This document shows, in pieces, positions 5,537-6,801 of a DNA stretch of 6,801 bases. Position 1 is the first letter of the stretch. Each line of letters starts with the position of its first letter. Both the position numbers and the translations under genes were made by a program. Under the pieces are notes generated by a model. It was given only the letters and a program-made list of their open reading frames with translations. It did no database searches and was not told the origin of the DNA. Origin of the DNA: UBA6770 sp965661115 (lineage in GTDB: Bacteria; Bacteroidota; Bacteroidia; Flavobacteriales_G; Salibacteraceae); the NCBI GenBank assembly GCA_965661115.1, contig CBFICO010000122.1, positions 1-6,801 of the forward strand, written 5' to 3'.

Positions 5537-6801
5537 CTAGAAATCAAAACCCATAGATAGATGAAAAATAGGTTGCTGCAATTGGCCGTCTTCAACCCCG
5601 TAGGCATAATCAAGTTTTAGGAAATAGCCCATTAATTTGGTGCGTAAACCACCTCCAAAAGAACCAATAATTGGGTTCCGTTTATTGTCTAGGCGCACGG
5701 TAATAGGGCCATCAACTACGGTAATAGTGTTAAACTCGTTATCTTCAGAAAAAGGGGTTCTACCGTTCCAAGCCGAACCAACATCACCAAAAGCTACTAT
5801 CTGAAAATTATTGGTAAAGTCTGATTTAAGCGGCTTGCGAGCAAAATACCTAAAAACAGGAAAGCGTATTTCGTTGTTTATAACTCCAAACGAATTTCCG
5901 TTACGCGCATTTTGAATAAACCCCCGCATAGGGCTTGCCAGCGCCTGAAAAGTATAATTCTGATCGGTAGCAATTGGCGTTTGACGGTTGAATCTGTCTC
6001 TAGCTGGGTTAATGGTAATCCAATCATCAACCGAACCCAAATAGTAAACTAGTTTTCTATCGCCTAATGATGTGCTCCCAGCTGCTCTGCTTGCCCAAAT
6101 TAAATCTCTACTTATTTTTTGATAGTGTCTATAATCGAAACCAAAAACATTCAAGTCGCTATTGATGTCGTTTATCAACTGGTAGCGTTCTGCAAATAAT
6201 TTAAACTTAGTTCCGTAGTATAGATTTAACCCTCTTGATTTTGCATTATCGAATACCAGCTCAACTTTTACCCCTGGCTGACTCGCAAATTCATCTGGTG
6301 CAACTAAACTTTGATCATCAACTGAAGCAGTTATGGTGCGATCCATTCTAAAGTTTATGTCTCCACGCACAGCCACGTACTCATTAATTGGATAATTCAG
6401 TTTGTACTCCCCTTTGTAGATTATGACTTTAGTTGCTGAAATGTCGGTTGTAAATTTTAGGCTTTGACGTTTTATCACATAACTTTTATCCAACCGCTTG
6501 CTTCTGTCATGAAGCGCCATAAACATCTCTAAACTGTTGTTTCTAAATCCTAATCTTACACCGCCTTCCACTTTATAATCTTGGAACAAATCGAATAAAG
6601 AAACCTTCATCAACAAACCCATACCAGGGTTGGTGTACGGACCCCCGTTAAAGGGTTGATAGAGTTGATTTGCAAAATTAAAATCCATGGTAGAGGTAAT
6701 ATTGGTATAAGAAAAATTCATTCGGTAGTTGAGCTCTTGTGGCATATCAAACTCTTTGGTTCTGGAGCTGTCCGTTTGGTTGTATGTTGCTTTTCCGGTA
6801 A
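5537..6801 (-). CDS. C-terminal part of an Omp85/BamA-like outer-membrane beta-barrel protein (5' end outside window)
   Basis: The frame is open through the right edge, past the first internal ATG at 6745 (upstream residues include TGKATYNQTDSSRTKEFD), so 420 C-terminal residues are visible and the true start lies outside. Alternating hydrophobic/polar strands fill the region. MRGF (visible residues 291-294, 5918-5929) in ALASPMRGFIQNARNGNSFG matches the (V/M)RG(F/Y) motif of the L6 loop in Omp85 barrels. The following NNEIRFPVF, FGDVGSAWNG and GSFGGGLRTK match the last barrel strands of that superfamily. The chain ends HLSMGFDF with a terminal Phe, a typical outer-membrane beta-signal. In Bacteroidota this barrel is often the end of a roughly 1,000-residue protein with a TolB-like beta-propeller in front; that part cannot be seen here. 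Function is probably outer-membrane assembly or transport. It heads a unit with the TSUP permease gene. Confidence 0.85.
   Translation of the reverse strand, partial: TGKATYNQTDSSRTKEFDMPQELNYRMNFSYTNITSTMDFNFANQLYQPFNGGPYTNPGMGLLMKVSLFDLFQDYKVEGGVRLGFRNNSLEMFMALHDRSKRLDKSYVIKRQSLKFTTDISATKVIIYKGEYKLNYPINEYVAVRGDINFRMDRTITASVDDQSLVAPDEFASQPGVKVELVFDNAKSRGLNLYYGTKFKLFAERYQLINDINSDLNVFGFDYRHYQKISRDLIWASRAAGSTSLGDRKLVYYLGSVDDWITINPARDRFNRQTPIATDQNYTFQALASPMRGFIQNARNGNSFGVINNEIRFPVFRYFARKPLKSDFTNNFQIVAFGDVGSAWNGRTPFSEDNEFNTITVVDGPITVRLDNKRNPIIGSFGGGLRTKLMGYFLKLDYAYGVEDGQLQQPIFHLSMGFDF

Noticed and set aside
6743..6745. ATG as the true start of the barrel gene
   Set aside because: The frame stays open upstream to the window edge with protein-like sequence, there is no signal peptide after this ATG, and the residues that follow already look like barrel strands.

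Overview
The window looks like chromosomal DNA of a Bacteroidota bacterium, probably from the Flavobacteriia/Cytophagia side. The DNA is AT-rich and most genes lack a Shine-Dalgarno sequence. Candidate promoters carry the Bacteroidota -7 box TAnnTTTG. The gene content also fits: a TerB/ABCG-type ABC fusion gene, an SCO1 lipoprotein beside a lipoprotein of the family often mislabelled 'viral A-type inclusion protein', a SPOR-domain protein and an Omp85-like barrel. Species cannot be named from the sequence.

Layout, left to right. (1) Positions 1-1144, minus strand: a large ABC transporter gene that looks broken. Its N-terminal TerB-like piece (854-1144) and its C-terminal ABC-2 membrane domain (1-906) abut in different frames. 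The whole ATP-binding cassette that normally lies between them is absent. (2) Positions 1225-2657, minus strand: three tightly packed, overlapping lipoprotein genes, namely a Met/His-rich helical lipoprotein, an SCO1/SenC copper chaperone and a mono-haem cytochrome c. They probably act outside the inner membrane in copper delivery and electron transfer to a respiratory oxidase. (3) Positions 2715-3728, plus strand: a membrane-anchored putative zinc aminopeptidase, divergent from the lipoprotein operon and convergent with the next gene. (4) Positions 3733-5070, minus strand: a secreted TPR/double-SPOR protein ending in eight lysines, with its own promoter that overlaps a 7-8-7 dyad. (5) Positions 5168-6801, minus strand: a half-size TSUP (TauE/SafE-like) permease starting 3 nt after the end of an Omp85-like outer-membrane barrel gene, which runs off the right edge.

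The strongest anomaly is the internally deleted ABC transporter gene: a real pseudogene, a decayed locus or an assembly misjoin. The most interesting functional hypothesis is that the Met/His-rich lipoprotein next to SCO1 binds copper. No CRISPR array, tRNA, rRNA, insertion sequence or phage gene was seen. The only non-coding stretches are 80, 57, 4, 97 and 3 bp long.
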